From the NCBI RefSeq assembly GCF_023065955.2, contig NW_026622786.1, forward strand, positions 43,572,938-43,636,937: DNA of 64,000 nucleotides. The letters run 5' to 3'. The notes below the pieces were generated by a model. The model was not told the origin of the DNA. It saw only the letters and a list, made by a program, of their open reading frames with translations, and did not search any database. Shown in pieces: positions 1-10,879 of the stretch. Source of the DNA: Ursus arctos (taxonomy: Eukaryota > Chordata > Mammalia > Carnivora > Ursidae). Made by a program: the position numbers and the translations under genes. Every line of letters starts with the position of its first letter. Positions within the stretch are counted from its first letter, which is position 1.

Positions 1-1685
1 TGGCCTGACAGCCCTTTTTAATGTCTGGTGGACAGAAAAAGGCACTGTACTACAGTTCTAAAGAGTAAATGGAAGCCTGAAAAACGCATATAAGAAGCTT
101 TGGCATACCAAGTCAAAAATACTCAGGAGATTTCACTTCTCTCCATATTAGACAGAAATCATGCAAATACTTGTTGAGGAGAGCATGGAAATTCTATTCA
201 GAAGGCTGTTTGTACCTGCATATAATGACCCACTGGGGAGGGGCTCGAGAAGAGCATTAGAGGGGCAAGGCGCAAGGACCCAAGCATCAACTCTGGCCGT
301 GTGGCTAATGCTGCCTCTTTTAAACACTGGCCTGGAATCATGCAATTGTTTCAACTTCCTGGCTGGCCTCATCATGACCTCGGGAAATGGCCTACACTGT
401 GTCCTCAGGAAGAAACTTGCAGGACACATCACTGCTAGGACACTCTGCTGTATCACCCTGCTAACGTACTATGCGCTTGTCTTCCTAAGGGCCAGGTACC
501 TGCCCTTTACAAGTCCTTCTGAAAATGATGTTACCTTTTCTCACATTTAAAAAAAAGGGTGACATTTTTTCAACTAGCATTTTTTTTTTTTTTTGACATT
601 CTGACACCGTGATCTTCTTCATTAGACTGTAAGATCTTTGAGAGCAAGGACCATGCTTTTTTTCTCCATATCCCCAAGACCTGGCATGGTGCATGGCATA
701 TGTTTAAGTGAATGGAGATACTTCTTAATATATGTCTGAGGAGCATGGAGACTGAAGTTTGACCACAAAAGAATGAAGATTTGTTCTTAAGATGATGCAA
801 CAGCACTTAGGTAAGTCTCCTAAGTCACTTAACTACAGGCCAATACACTGAGCTACTTGCCAAAAGCTTAACAAGGAGTGTCTGGGGCAAGGATTTGAGG
901 AAGACTTCCTTGGGACACCAGTGAATTCAGAGTCGCAAGCAGCTGAAAGCAAGAAGAGCATATTTAAATAGACATTTCCTGCTGAACCAGACAAGCATTT
1001 GGCTTTGGCTACAGGATTAAATCCCTTAGAAGGATCTACAGCCTAGCGATTCACCATCTTGAAACCCACGACAACGCACATTTTCTCTTGGCACGGGCAT
1101 GGCCTCGACTTAATGAGAAAGGTAGCCCATAATGCCTCTGGCTCAAATACTGAAGATTACACATAAAGGATTATTAAATCAAAATCTTCTGAGCTCATGG
1201 GGGAGGGGGGAAATTCTGCTGTACTGGAAGTTTCTACTTTAAGCAAAATATCCTGAACTTTCCTTGCAATTGTTTGGATCTTATCTCAATCCATTTCGTA
1301 CTTTTGGACCATCAACACCCACCTCGTAGGAATGTGTTTCTACCAACACACTTCAGCTGTGGAGCATGTTTACTTAGAACAAGTTAAAGGAAGTCTTCTC
1401 GTGCGCATGCAACTGGCCACTGGGCCCCGAGAACTCTTCCAGACACCAGCTCTATAAAGCAGCCAACGACTGCAGGTACCTAAAAAGGGGGGTAGGAATC
1501 TGCGAACACTCAGGCTTCCCTGAAAGACGTAACCTAATAGAACTGACCAAGTCTGCAGAGTTTTCTGCCAGGGAGTCACGTGACCTAGCAGTCACCTCCT
1601 CTCTGTGTGAACAGGCAGGCTAGCGGCACAGAGGGTGGCAGGGAACAGGCTCCCTGGCAGGCTAACCTCACTTTCAGTCCTTCCT
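1..1685. other. Unique intronic DNA
   Basis: No repeat family or gene was recognised. A T15 run lies at 580-594. Short open frames here, including one over 161-550, show no motif and look like chance. Confidence 0.4.
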
Positions 1686-1689
1686 CTGT

Positions 1690-1865
1690 CTTCTTGGTTG
1701 TACAGTCTTGACCAAGGTGCCGAACCAATCTGAGTTTTGGCTTTCTAATAAAAGAAAGTAGCTAAAAATATCAACTTCATGAGCTACTGTGAAGATTAAA
1801 TGAGATGCTGTTGTTCAAGCCCCAAGAGCTGCCTCTGACACTGGGTAAATGACGGCTAGGATGGT
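1690..1865 (+). repeat. MIR SINE fragment
   Basis: A degraded match to the 3' half of MIR is visible, with the segment AAGATTAAATGAGATGCTG near 1792. MIR is an ancient tRNA-derived SINE common to mammals. Confidence 0.5.
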
Positions 1866-1869
1866 GACG

Positions 1870-2179
1870 AGGATATGGATGAGAACTGCCATTTCTGAGC
1901 CCTGCAGATTCAGCACACTTGGGGGAAAAAAGTCTCACCAAAGGGTTAGTGACAGAGTCTGCAATTCCAAATCATCCTCACCAACGGAGTGAAGACACAA
2001 CTTCCCAAATATTTCAAACCTTTTCTAAACAACAATAAAAAAGGTTCCCGGAATTGGTAGGCACAAAAGACGTCACAGAATTTTGGAGTCAAATGCTTCC
2101 CCAGCTTTGATACTTAACCAACTGCGAAAGTTATTTATTACCCAGCATCTTCTGGGTCCTCTTCATCTAAAAGAAATAC

Positions 2180-2228
<49 letters not shown>

Positions 2229-2754
2229 GTGAATAGTCCCCTGGAGGACTTTTTTTTTTCTCCTGTAAAAACTAAGTGGGATAGAATTAGCTTAGGAACT
2301 TCTACACATAATCACAGAAGATACTACTTAATAAGATTAAAATTGAGTTTGTCAAAGATGACTAGATAATATATTATAGACTGCAAATTTAGCACTAATT
2401 TCGAAACCCTCACACATTAGCGAGTCCTATAAATTCATTTATTTGTAAACTGTACATCAAGGAACAAAGCATCTATTGACAGCAAAGCTATTTTGGAGAA
2501 AATTTGCCTCCCCACAGAAATAAATGTATTTAAAACAGCTATTGACCAGGCTCCCGGCATTTAGGAAACCTTCTGAATTTGGATTCTGAAAGTGTATTTA
2601 TAAGTGGCCTGTAGCTGTCTCTTTTTATTACCTATTTACAATGAAGGATATGAACTTCTAAAACAGAGCACCTGTGTTAAAAAGGTTACTACTCTACTGT
2701 GAGCCTGGTAGGGGCCAGCAGCGCTGCTTCTCGGCCCTGCGTCGTGGATTCCAG
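1870..2754. other. Unique intronic DNA with a CA microsatellite
   Basis: Apart from the dinucleotide repeat at 2182-2223 I recognise nothing. The remainder is AT-rich and has no sizeable open frame. Confidence 0.4.
2182..2223. repeat. (CA)21 microsatellite
   Basis: An uninterrupted run of 21 CA units, long enough to be length-variable in a population. Confidence 0.95.
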
Positions 2755-2984
2755 AAGACTGCACATGAGGGGCGCCTGGGTGGCACAGCGGTTAGGCGTC
2801 TGCCTTCGGCTCAGGGCGTGATCCCGGCGTTCTGGGATCGAGCCCCACATCAGGCTCCTCCGCTAGGAGCCTGCTTCTTCCTCTCCCACTCCCCCTGCTT
2901 GTGTTCCCTCTCTCGCTGGCTGTCTCTATCCTGTCGAATAAATAAATAAAATTTAAAAAAAAAAAAAAAAAGACTGCACATGAG
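2755..2984 (+). mobile_element. SINEC (young, ursid-type) with perfect target duplication
   Basis: The body at 2770-2969 starts GGGCGCCTGGGTGGC and has tRNA-like A and B boxes (TGGCACAGCGG, GATCGAGCCCC), a CT-rich middle and an A tail. It is flanked by the 15-bp direct repeat AAGACTGCACATGAG at 2755-2769 and 2970-2984. The perfect duplication marks an L1-mediated insertion that is not old. Confidence 0.95.
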
Positions 2985-4055
2985 CAAGCACGAAGCCCTG
3001 ACCTCTAAAGGGCCCCCATCCTGAGCCAAGGTCTTTAACAGAGCCAGGGCAGAAAAGCCTGGGGTGTGCAATCAAATCACACAGTCACGGGTACAATCTG
3101 GACAGAGCCAAGCCTTTCAAGAGCACTCCGCCACAACCCAGCTCGGGACGTATGTGACACCTGGAATCAATCATGTGTGCCCAATATTATAGCAGAGCCC
3201 CACACGCAAGAATCTAGGCTGGGAAGAAAAGCAGAACATTTCACCTCATGGCTGCGTGCCGAGTTGGGCCTGGAAGACACAAACACCCAGAAAGGCGGAG
3301 TTCCACCCCAGTTGGCAGGTACCGCTACCATGGACGTCCTCACCTGACAATCCGTTCACACCATGGTATAATGAGGTGGGATATTTGATGGCCGCTTAAA
3401 TGCAAAGTCAAAAGAACACAGGTTTTTGAAGTCAGCCCCAAGCCAGATGAATTTTGACTCTGGCTCTTCTTAGCTCTATCACCTGGGCAAGTGACAAAAA
3501 CTTTCAGAGTTTTCATTCCCCCAAGTGCAGAAAAAGGGACAGTAAGGTCCACCTCACCACAGTGCCGTAGTAGAGGAGCGAACTGATGTAGAAACACCCA
3601 CTTCATTCCTGTCGTCTCAGTAGATACTCAGTATTTACTTCATCCTTAAAACAAGCCATGTGACAACATGCAAAATCCACAGCTTTGTGCAACTGAACAA
3701 ACAAATACACAAAAGAGAGTAAAAGGAAATACACTAGAATCTTAGCCACCCTACCTTTCTGTGGGGGGTTAGGAGTAAGTTTTTTTCCTCCTTTTCCAAA
3801 TTGTTTTAAGAAGAAAATGCGACTTTGTAATATCAACAGTTTATAGTTTTTGTAAAAGGGAGTTGTAAAACAGGTTTTGAAAGAGACAGTTTGTCTGAAG
3901 ATGGGTGGTTTTTATGACACGAAAACAAACCAGCATGTTCTCCGAGCAGCCAGGTTCGGTCACCATACCTCACAGGGGACACAAACAGGAGTCAAGGGAG
4001 TATTCTGGAGAGCCTCAACAGGACTCACTGTCGCGGGCTGCACCCACTAACAGGA
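2985..4055. other. Mostly unique intronic DNA
   Basis: Contains one MIR fragment (3385-3560). Open frames on both strands at 3066-3836 are short and show no recognisable domain. Confidence 0.4.
3385..3560 (+). repeat. MIR SINE fragment
   Basis: The MIR core appears as CACCTGGGCAAGTGAC near 3480, preceded by a tRNA-like part and followed by a degraded cleft of the 3' half. Confidence 0.55.
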
Positions 4056-4424
4056 AGCACATAGCTAGCGGGCCTCCCAGGATATTGGAGGCGGTCCATA
4101 CCCTCTGGGCGTCCTTCTGGCAGCCACCTTAGAATGGGGCTCTTCTCAACACAAGTATTAGAAGCCATTCAACATACTGCAGCCCAGGCACTGGCCTTGG
4201 GACTTTTGGAGCTTGTTAGGTCTGTGGAACTGCAGGTGGCCGCAACACCCACACATGCTGCGTGAGACTGTGGCAGCAGGGGACTACACCGTGGCGCCAG
4301 CCTCTCAGATTCTGGACACACAAGCTGCCTGAAGCCACTGCCTGATACACACCCTTTGAACTGCAGCTTCTCACTGATGTTGGGCTCTGGTAAAGACTGA
4401 ATGTCTGATCACTGAAGCACTTTT

Positions 4425-4889
4425 GTGACCTTGAGGCCTGAGGGGACCATCCTTGCCTGGGTTCTCACAAATCCCACTAATAAAACTGGACAAGCCCAGC
4501 AGTTCCATCATCAAACGGACATGGCACATCCAAGACTGATGCAGGCCAGGACCCCAAGGGATCAGTGGACTCGGGAGCAGTTGTTAAACCTGCCAGAGGA
4601 GACGGAGCATCCTAGGAGACCTCCCCTAGCCACTTGGGGACCACCACTTGAAGAGGTTCTGGTTGAAAGCCTGGTCTGGTTGACGAATGGTTCTGCAAAA
4701 CTGAAAGCTGGAGGAGCCCACTGGGCCGCCATGGCTACCCACCACATGGATGGCCACCTCTTAATGGAAACTAGAGGAGGATGCTTTACCCAATGGACCG
4801 CATGCAGTGGTGATGACTGTGCAAGCCACCCCCACCTAACACACCTCACTAAATCTTTACTGATTCCTGGGCCATGGCACATGGTCTAG
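4425..4889 (+). pseudogene. Retroviral RT-connection/RNase H fragment, inactivated
   Basis: A 155-codon open stretch lacks an ATG at its 5' end (it begins with GTG), so it is a surviving window of a decayed pol frame rather than a gene. It covers the connection region and the first half of RNase H. The Asp of the usual TDGS motif reads as Asn at 4686-4688, and the second half of the domain continues in another frame. Confidence 0.65.
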
Positions 4890-5602
4890 CCATTTGGTCA
4901 GGAGTCTGGCAACTAAAGACTATTAAGGCCCGGGGGCAGATAAGGGGGTCACAGAAAGGCACGATACCAGAATTCCCCTGGTAGTGTTAAGAACTTCCAA
5001 GTCCCCTGTACTGGTGGGTGAGGTTATGGGACATCCGAAGTTTATACAGGATGTAACCTCCTTATGGGGATTGAATGATGGGGCTGGAAGTCTTGGGTGA
5101 AACAGCTAGAGAAATGGGTTTCTGAGGAGGTGCTGGCCCCTGGTTTAGGATAGAGGGATTAGATGGCCATCCTTGGATACTCTACACCTCAAGTGACACA
5201 GAAACATCTCCTGCCTCAGGATGCATGGGAGTAAGGGAGGAGAGGGGACACTGATCTCTCTCTCCCCACCCAAGACCCATAGTGATGTCTGGATTGATAA
5301 TACCTTCATCAAAATCAGCACTGCTGTTGCAAAGGGAGATGACCAGAAACAAAACTGGATCTGACAGCCAAAGATCCCTTTTACCTCAGACTCCCATCTT
5401 GGTGGCCTGGCTAGTCCACAAAGACACAGGATTTCCTCAGCCCGTCAGTGGACCCACCCATCAAGTGAGCCCACTGATACAAGTTAAGGTGCAAGATCAT
5501 TCCAATGTCCTCTGCTTTAATGTCACCTATAACATGATTAGAAAGGACCCCTCGTGTGGTAAGGTGCTGCCAACTCATACAGGCAATTTGGGCAGAAGCC
5601 AA

Positions 5603-5612
5603 TGTATACATT

Positions 5613-5672
<60 letters not shown>

Positions 5673-5943
5673 TCCTTTCTCTTTCTTCCTTCCTTCCTTC
5701 CTTCCTTCCTTCCTTCCTTCCTTCCTTCCTTCCTTTCTTTCTTTTCTTTTTTTAAATATTTTATTTATTTATTTTTGACAGAGAGAGACAGCCAGCGAGC
5801 TGGGGGAGTGGGAGAGGAAGAAGCAGGCTCCTAGCGGAGAAGCCTGATGTGGGGCTTGATCCCAGAACGCTGGGATCATGCCCTAAGCCGAAGGCAGACG
5901 CTACACGACTGTGCCACCCAGGCACTCCCGGTGTGTACATTTC
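5603..5943 (-). mobile_element. SINEC inserted in the retroviral remnant, tail expanded into a microsatellite
   Basis: The SINE head is on the right (CCACCCAGGCACTCCC reading, about 5914-5929) and its tail on the left. On the + strand the tail shows as TTTATTTATTT followed leftward by long TTCC and TTTC runs. The pair TGTATACATTTC (5603-5614) and TGTGTACATTTC (5932-5943) is the target duplication with one change. The insertion therefore postdates the retrovirus. Confidence 0.9.
5612..5745. repeat. Compound (TTTC)n-(TTCC)n microsatellite
   Basis: About 60 bp of TTTC units are followed by CTTTCTC and then about 45 bp of TTCC units. On the minus strand this is the expanded A-rich SINE tail. The open frames with long Phe/Leu/Ser runs here come only from this repeat. 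Confidence 0.95.
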
Positions 5944-6560
5944 ATCTTCACGCCACAAGCTGACAACAACAGGCAGAGACAAGGCATAATTGAATTAATC
6001 AATGGCATAAAAACCACACCCTGACGGAGGTCACTTATTCTCCCCTGGAGTAGGTTTCTCTGTGGACCTTAAGAGGTAATGGAATGCATTTCCCCTGAAG
6101 AAGAGTCTTGCTGCCTCAGGGTCCTAGAACCCACTGTCCACATGATAACTGTGTGGCAGGTTGGAGGGTAGCCATCTGCCGGCTCATCACAGGGCAGCAG
6201 GTGACATCCTTCCCAAGGGGCGGACTAATGACTGGTTCCACCTGACTGTCCAAGTCTGAATACCAGAATAGCATACAGGCCCTAGAAAAGATAATACACA
6301 AGCTAGACAAGCTGGTGATGAGTAACTGGACTCTCCTTCATTAGCTTCTGGCAGTACAGGGTGGAGTCTGTCATAGCCAACAACTCTTGCTGTATGGACA
6401 TCCATGATTTGGGGAAGGTCAAGACAGAGCTGAGAAAATCCACACACTGTTATCAGTGAAATCACAGTCCCCATTAGTACTCATTCTTTGACCTTTTTAG
6501 CTCTACACCCTGATTCCTGGGGTTCCTGGCTGAGAGACATACCCCAGAGAGGTCTGATCA

Positions 6561-7265
6561 TCCTCCTTATAAGGTCCTATTAGTGGCCATGACCACATGC
6601 CATCTCATTTGGGCAGGGACGCTCTGATCACACCCAGACCACATAGGATATCCCTCCATCTCCATATTCTGGGTAGGCATTTTCTTATCCAGTGTGACAT
6701 GCTTTGTTTGTTCATTTTTCCTGGCATCAATGAGAGCTGAGGGTGGATGACTAAGGAAGTATCCCAGGACAACCAATGGGTTCTCTGGGCCTGGATCATC
6801 CCTTATATGGAGGCCAGGTGCCGAGCTGTCACTTGGCCCCAGATTCTTCTTCCTTATTAGGAGAATTTGTTCCCTCTTCTGGGTAGGCAGCAAATTTCCT
6901 TGCATTAAGTGTGTTATATCGCACCTGGCCAGATCCATTAGTATATCTGGCCTGCCACCCCCCGCCTTCTCCTCAGGGAGGGAATGGGGTCTTTGCCAAC
7001 GGAAGGGTATGTGCGGTTCAGGCCCCTAGTGCCAGCCAACAGGAGGGAGCCACTGGCCAGGAGAGACTGGCCCACACTACAGACACGTGCTGCTGATCTT
7101 GCTGCTCACTTCTTCTTTCTGAGTAAAGAGCTGTTCCGACGAGCACTTTGTGTGTTGACTTGGAGCCCTCAAGTGGGCACTGTTATGCTCTTTACCATCT
7201 TTCATGCAGTGGGAATCCTCACCTGGGACTGTTAGCTGGATCTTCCTGCTCCACACATAACAACA
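6561..7265 (+). other. Flank of the retroviral remnant; LTR not resolved
   Basis: Distance and orientation suggest the 3' end of the provirus could be here. A 354-bp segment beginning TGTTATATCG at 6911 and ending CACACATAACA near 7264 has TG...CA ends, but I see no second LTR, no clear target duplication and no AATAAA. The minus-strand frame over 6567-6938 matches nothing I know. Confidence 0.25.
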
Positions 7266-7855
7266 TGTCAGGTAGCAATAACTCCTCTCTAGAAACACAA
7301 AGCAGGGTATGAAAAAGAGAGATGCGGGCAGAATAACAGAAGATGAAGCTGGGTCACATAGAGCCTTTAAGATGATGTAAAACCATTAGATGTGTTCTAC
7401 TGTGATGAGTACAGTTGGGGGGGGGTGTGTGCATGGTCACCTACCTTGTGTGGACAGTCTCAGGGCACACCTTCCAGGGTTCCTAGCACCCACGGGAGGC
7501 TGCCTCCCTGAAGGAGTAGTCAGCTGTTCCGTCGTCCGGTCATCTCAGAAGACAGACACCACTGACACATTATCAAGTGCCTTTGCGGAATCTTTATTCC
7601 AACCTCTTGATGCTACTGGAAATAATACCTTCCTCAGTATCATGGTGAAGCATAAATGAAAAAAATCGACATAAAATGCTGAAAACAGTGCATGCCATAT
7701 TCACGTAATAAATGTTTATTATTTCACCACACAGTACAATATACAAATGAAGTTTATTGTAAATACAGACAGAGCCTTGACTTTATTTCCATTTCAGATT
7801 TGCGATAAAGTCTACACTTTGTAACATAGTTCTTGCCATACTCCTTTAGTTACTG
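7266..7855. other. Unique intronic DNA
   Basis: No repeat family or gene recognised; an eight-G run occurs at about 7417-7424. Confidence 0.4.
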
Positions 7856-7858
7856 TTT

Positions 7859-8225
7859 AGTTCAGGCTGCTGTAACACAAATACTGTAGACCAGGTGGTT
7901 TAAACAAACATTTATTTCTCACATTTCTGGAGGTTGGGAAGTCCAAGATCAAGGTGCTTGCAAATCCGTTGTCTGACTTGTAGAGAGCCACGTTCACGAT
8001 GCATCCTCACATGGCCAAGACAGAGAGACAAAGGACGAAAAAGAAAGGAAGAGAGAGAAAGAGACAGAAGGGAAGCAAGCTCTCCCGTCTCTTGCCATAA
8101 GGCTACTAATCCCATCATAAGGGCTCCACCCTCATGATATAATTACCCACAAAGGCCCAATCTCCAAATACTACTACTACTGCAAACATGTAGTCCATAA
8201 ATTACCCCTTGACCATCCTCTGTTA
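7859..8225 (-). mobile_element. MaLR-type LTR (MST/MLT1-like), antisense
   Basis: The start GGCTGCTGTAACACAAATAC and the adjoining TTTATTTCTCACATTTCTGG are the reverse of the conserved 3' end of mammalian apparent LTR retrotransposons. It continues through GGCTCCACCCTCATGAT to about 8220. The subfamily was not assigned. Confidence 0.65.
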
Positions 8226-8740
8226 ACAAGAGAATAGGAAATTCATATTTTTCTGCCAAAGCAGATACAGTTTCACTCTGCTGCCCATAAAAATATTACT
8301 AAGGCCCTGGAGCTCTCATGATAGCTTTTAATGCTGATTAATAGCCCAGGCCCCAGGGATAGTCATTTTTCCCCCGAGGATGCTGTTTGGACCTCTCCAG
8401 GCTTCCTGGGCTCCCCGTAACAGCAGCTTCCTCATTTATACGCCAGCACACATTTTTGAGGCCACACATATCACACAGCCCATCACAATGAGAATACAAA
8501 AATCTTAAAGAGGATTTCAGAAACCTATTTCATACCTCAAAACTCCCCTTTTAAAAGCATCAGTAAAGAACTGAGAAACCTTGAATTTTGTTGTCATCAG
8601 TTTCTTATATGCTTCATGAGAAAGTTTTAAGACAACACGATCTAGTTTAATGAAGACATGAAGATGACATATTTGCTGGACTCAAGAAGGCCAAGAGAAG
8701 CCGTTTATCAAAGATTCTGGTTGGAGTTGTTTAGAACTAC
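8226..8740. other. Unique intronic DNA
   Basis: No element or gene recognised. Confidence 0.4.
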
Positions 8741-8744
8741 CATT

Positions 8745-8945
8745 CGAATGTCCACTAGGTGCTAAACCCTCATTCATTCTTTTTTAATTCTTAACACAAC
8801 GTGGCCAATACATATTATTAACTCCATGCTACAGACAAGTTAATGGAAATACGGAGCAGTGACATCATTTGCTCAGAATAACAGCAAAGCTAGGTCTCGA
8901 ACCCTTGGCTCTGATTCCAAGGCACACACTCTTTCTTCTGTTAGA
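8745..8945 (-). repeat. MIR SINE, antisense
   Basis: Shows the reverse-MIR order: a 'size-of-class' head near 8750, a 'cctacagacaagtt'-like middle, and GCTAGGTCTCGAACCC at about 8889. Confidence 0.65.
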
Positions 8946-9258
8946 CGCTGCTCCCCAGAGCAACAGTCGTCAGGGAACCATATCCTTTATGTGAGCATGG
9001 AGATGCTCATTTGATTTAGGAAAAAAAATAAATGTTCTTCATCATGAAATGTATTCACTTAGGTCTATAAGAGACATTCATTCTTCAATGCAGAGGAAAA
9101 ATGAAAGACTTTTCCCTTATGGGCACCACTTACCAAGTGTCATGGATCATAATTAATGCCATTTGAAACAGGGGCCTAAGGTTAATGAGTGAGTGAGAGA
9201 AAGAGGAAAAGTAATATAGGGGAGAGGCATTAAAAAGGCACTACAGAGACGGAAGGGC

Positions 9259-9882
9259 ATGGATAGAAAAAGTATTAAGAAAACAGAAGAGTTTTTATGT
9301 TCTGTTTCCCTTGAAATATTAGAAGTAACTTCCTTATCAGCAAGACTCCTGAGACAGACCTCTGAAAATGTCTTTCAAGGCAAAGAAATGAGGCCCTACA
9401 CTATCCTACACTATTTGGGGGGGTTCTATATTAACTTAAGCCTTGCAAATCCAATAAGATTTCCAGACAGAATCCCAGGAGACCTTGCTGTCTCCAACAT
9501 CAGCAGGAAGATTTACACTAACCGAATATGGCTTTTCAGCGGGGCCCGCTCAATTGGCTCCATCTGTCTAAATAGGATTCTAACACAGAGACTGGGAATA
9601 GAAAGTAGAAGACCGGTCTGGTGGGTGTCGGTGGACACTTCTGCATGCACACAAGTTGCAGATCCTGATTGGTATTTAAAAATACTCCAGGATGAAGCAG
9701 ATCTTGGTGTTAAAGAGAAAGCAGATAAACCAAACGTATCAGCCCGCAGATCCACAAAAGGGGAGAAGATGCCAGAAGCAGTCAACAGCAAAGATTCTGA
9801 ACCCAGCTACAAAAGAGTCTGCTGTTTGCTGATGGGAAACACATGCGTTGTTGTACAGAGAAACCCGCTTCTGATCTTCTGA
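9259..9882 (+). other. 207-codon open reading frame of unknown status
   Basis: It starts with a true ATG and ends with TGA. The predicted product has no signal peptide, membrane segment or motif that I recognise, and its composition is mixed with Cys near the C-terminus. No splice or promoter context is evident. Given the number of ATGs in 64 kb, one such frame is not far from chance expectation, so I do not call it a gene. Confidence 0.2.
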
Positions 9883-10735
9883 GTGTATTCTAGGTACTAA
9901 AAGAAGATGACAAAGGATGCTTTATGGCTCTTTCCAGATGGACCACAGAATCTTGCCGCACCAAGTTGAAAGACGTTCGATATGAATCTGAGTCCCAAAC
10001 AACCATTCGTATTCTAATCACAAGCAATCAGTATTTCATCATCCTGTTGTATCTTACCCTAAACAGTTTCAAATCCTCAGATCCTACCAAAGTCACGAGC
10101 AAGTGGGTGGGACACAACACAAATGCAGAGTATAAACAGCTCAGAAGGACAGTGAGATGCTACCGTGTCTCCCAGCAGAGGGGGTGGCTCTGAGGGAAAG
10201 AAGCAGGACCCGACTGGACACTAACGGGCTATATAACTGTTACATCACACTCCTAAGTCACATCTTCAAGGAGACATGAAATACACCGTCCAGCGAGAAA
10301 CAAAGCCCATTTCCCACATTTCACATTGTCAGTGTGACTATCTCAGTCTCGCACTTGGCCATCATTCCTTGCAACTCTCTAGAAGTTAAATACTTCATTC
10401 CAGGGGTTCCGGGTAGGTGCTGCACAGCCAGAAAGGCATAGGCTCTCATAGAGATCTTGTCTCATGCACATCTCAATTATAAACTGCTCTAAAGTTGCCA
10501 CTGGGTCTTAGGAAGTCCAGGGGAAAGCAGGTTGGGTAAATGAAAGCCCTAGTCACACACGAACGCAAAACAATTATTTTGAGTCATTAAGTGTGACTCT
10601 CCCTCATCAGGTCGTTCACCAGTATGGGCCAATCAGACCATCCCAATGGCTGGTAAACGGTCACTAGGACCCTGTGCCTCCCTGTGATCCAGCAGCTACA
10701 CAGCGGAGAGCTCACTGGGGGAGAAGAACCCAGTC

Positions 10736-10759
10736 GGGGCGGGGGGGGGGGGGGGGGGG
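10736..10759 (+). repeat. G-run: GGGG, C, then G19
   Basis: Nineteen consecutive G follow GGGGC, the longest G homopolymer in the window. It can form intramolecular quadruplexes and is prone to length error in sequencing. Confidence 0.9.
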
Positions 10760-10879
10760 ATGGCCAGCCGGCATGGTTCTGAGTGGCTGTGCTCTTACCC
10801 CACCCACAGGCAAGGAGCCAAGGGATGAGAGTCCCACTTGTACTTCCCATCCGATGTCATAACTACCCTGAATAGCTGA

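Larger units (their letters stand above)
4060..6560 (+). mobile_element. Endogenous retrovirus remnant (pol and env fragments, class I-like)
   Basis: Translated + strand fragments resemble retroviral protein in the usual order. The end of reverse transcriptase (about 4,060-4,440) is followed by RNase H (about 4,430-4,960) and, after 5,000, by envelope-like sequence. The RNase H part has LTNGSAKL at about 4680-4703, where family members carry Asp in place of the Asn. Farther on, about 4859-4890, the frame differs, so there is a frameshift near 4855. The transmembrane-subunit-like part is seen near 6290-6371, ending in AVQGGVC, with a stop just before it. About 1 kb of integrase expected after RNase H is not seen. 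A SINE interrupts the copy at 5603-5943. The element cannot encode working proteins. Class I assignment rests on the env part; LTRs and exact ends are not resolved. Confidence 0.7.
8950..10875. other. Unique intronic DNA with a 207-codon open frame and a G19 run
   Basis: No repeat family recognised across this stretch. It holds the ATG-initiated open frame at 9259-9882 and a G-homopolymer at 10741-10759; both are described separately. Confidence 0.4.

Noticed and set aside
2770..2870. tRNA-Lys-like heads as tRNA genes
   Set aside because: The tRNA-like part is the SINE head: it lacks a full acceptor stem, continues into a CT-rich body and A tail, and has target duplications.
5282..5834. Frames of about 92-157 codons rich in Phe, Leu and Ser
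   Set aside because: They run into a TTTC/TTCC microsatellite, which gives such runs in every phase. The upstream part is retroviral remnant and begins with GTG.
6567..6938. 123-codon minus-strand frame next to the retroviral remnant
   Set aside because: Resembles no retroviral or host protein known to me.
6911..7264. A 354-bp TG...CA segment as the 3' LTR of the retroviral remnant
   Set aside because: No second LTR, polyadenylation signal or target duplication was found, so the boundary is not supported.
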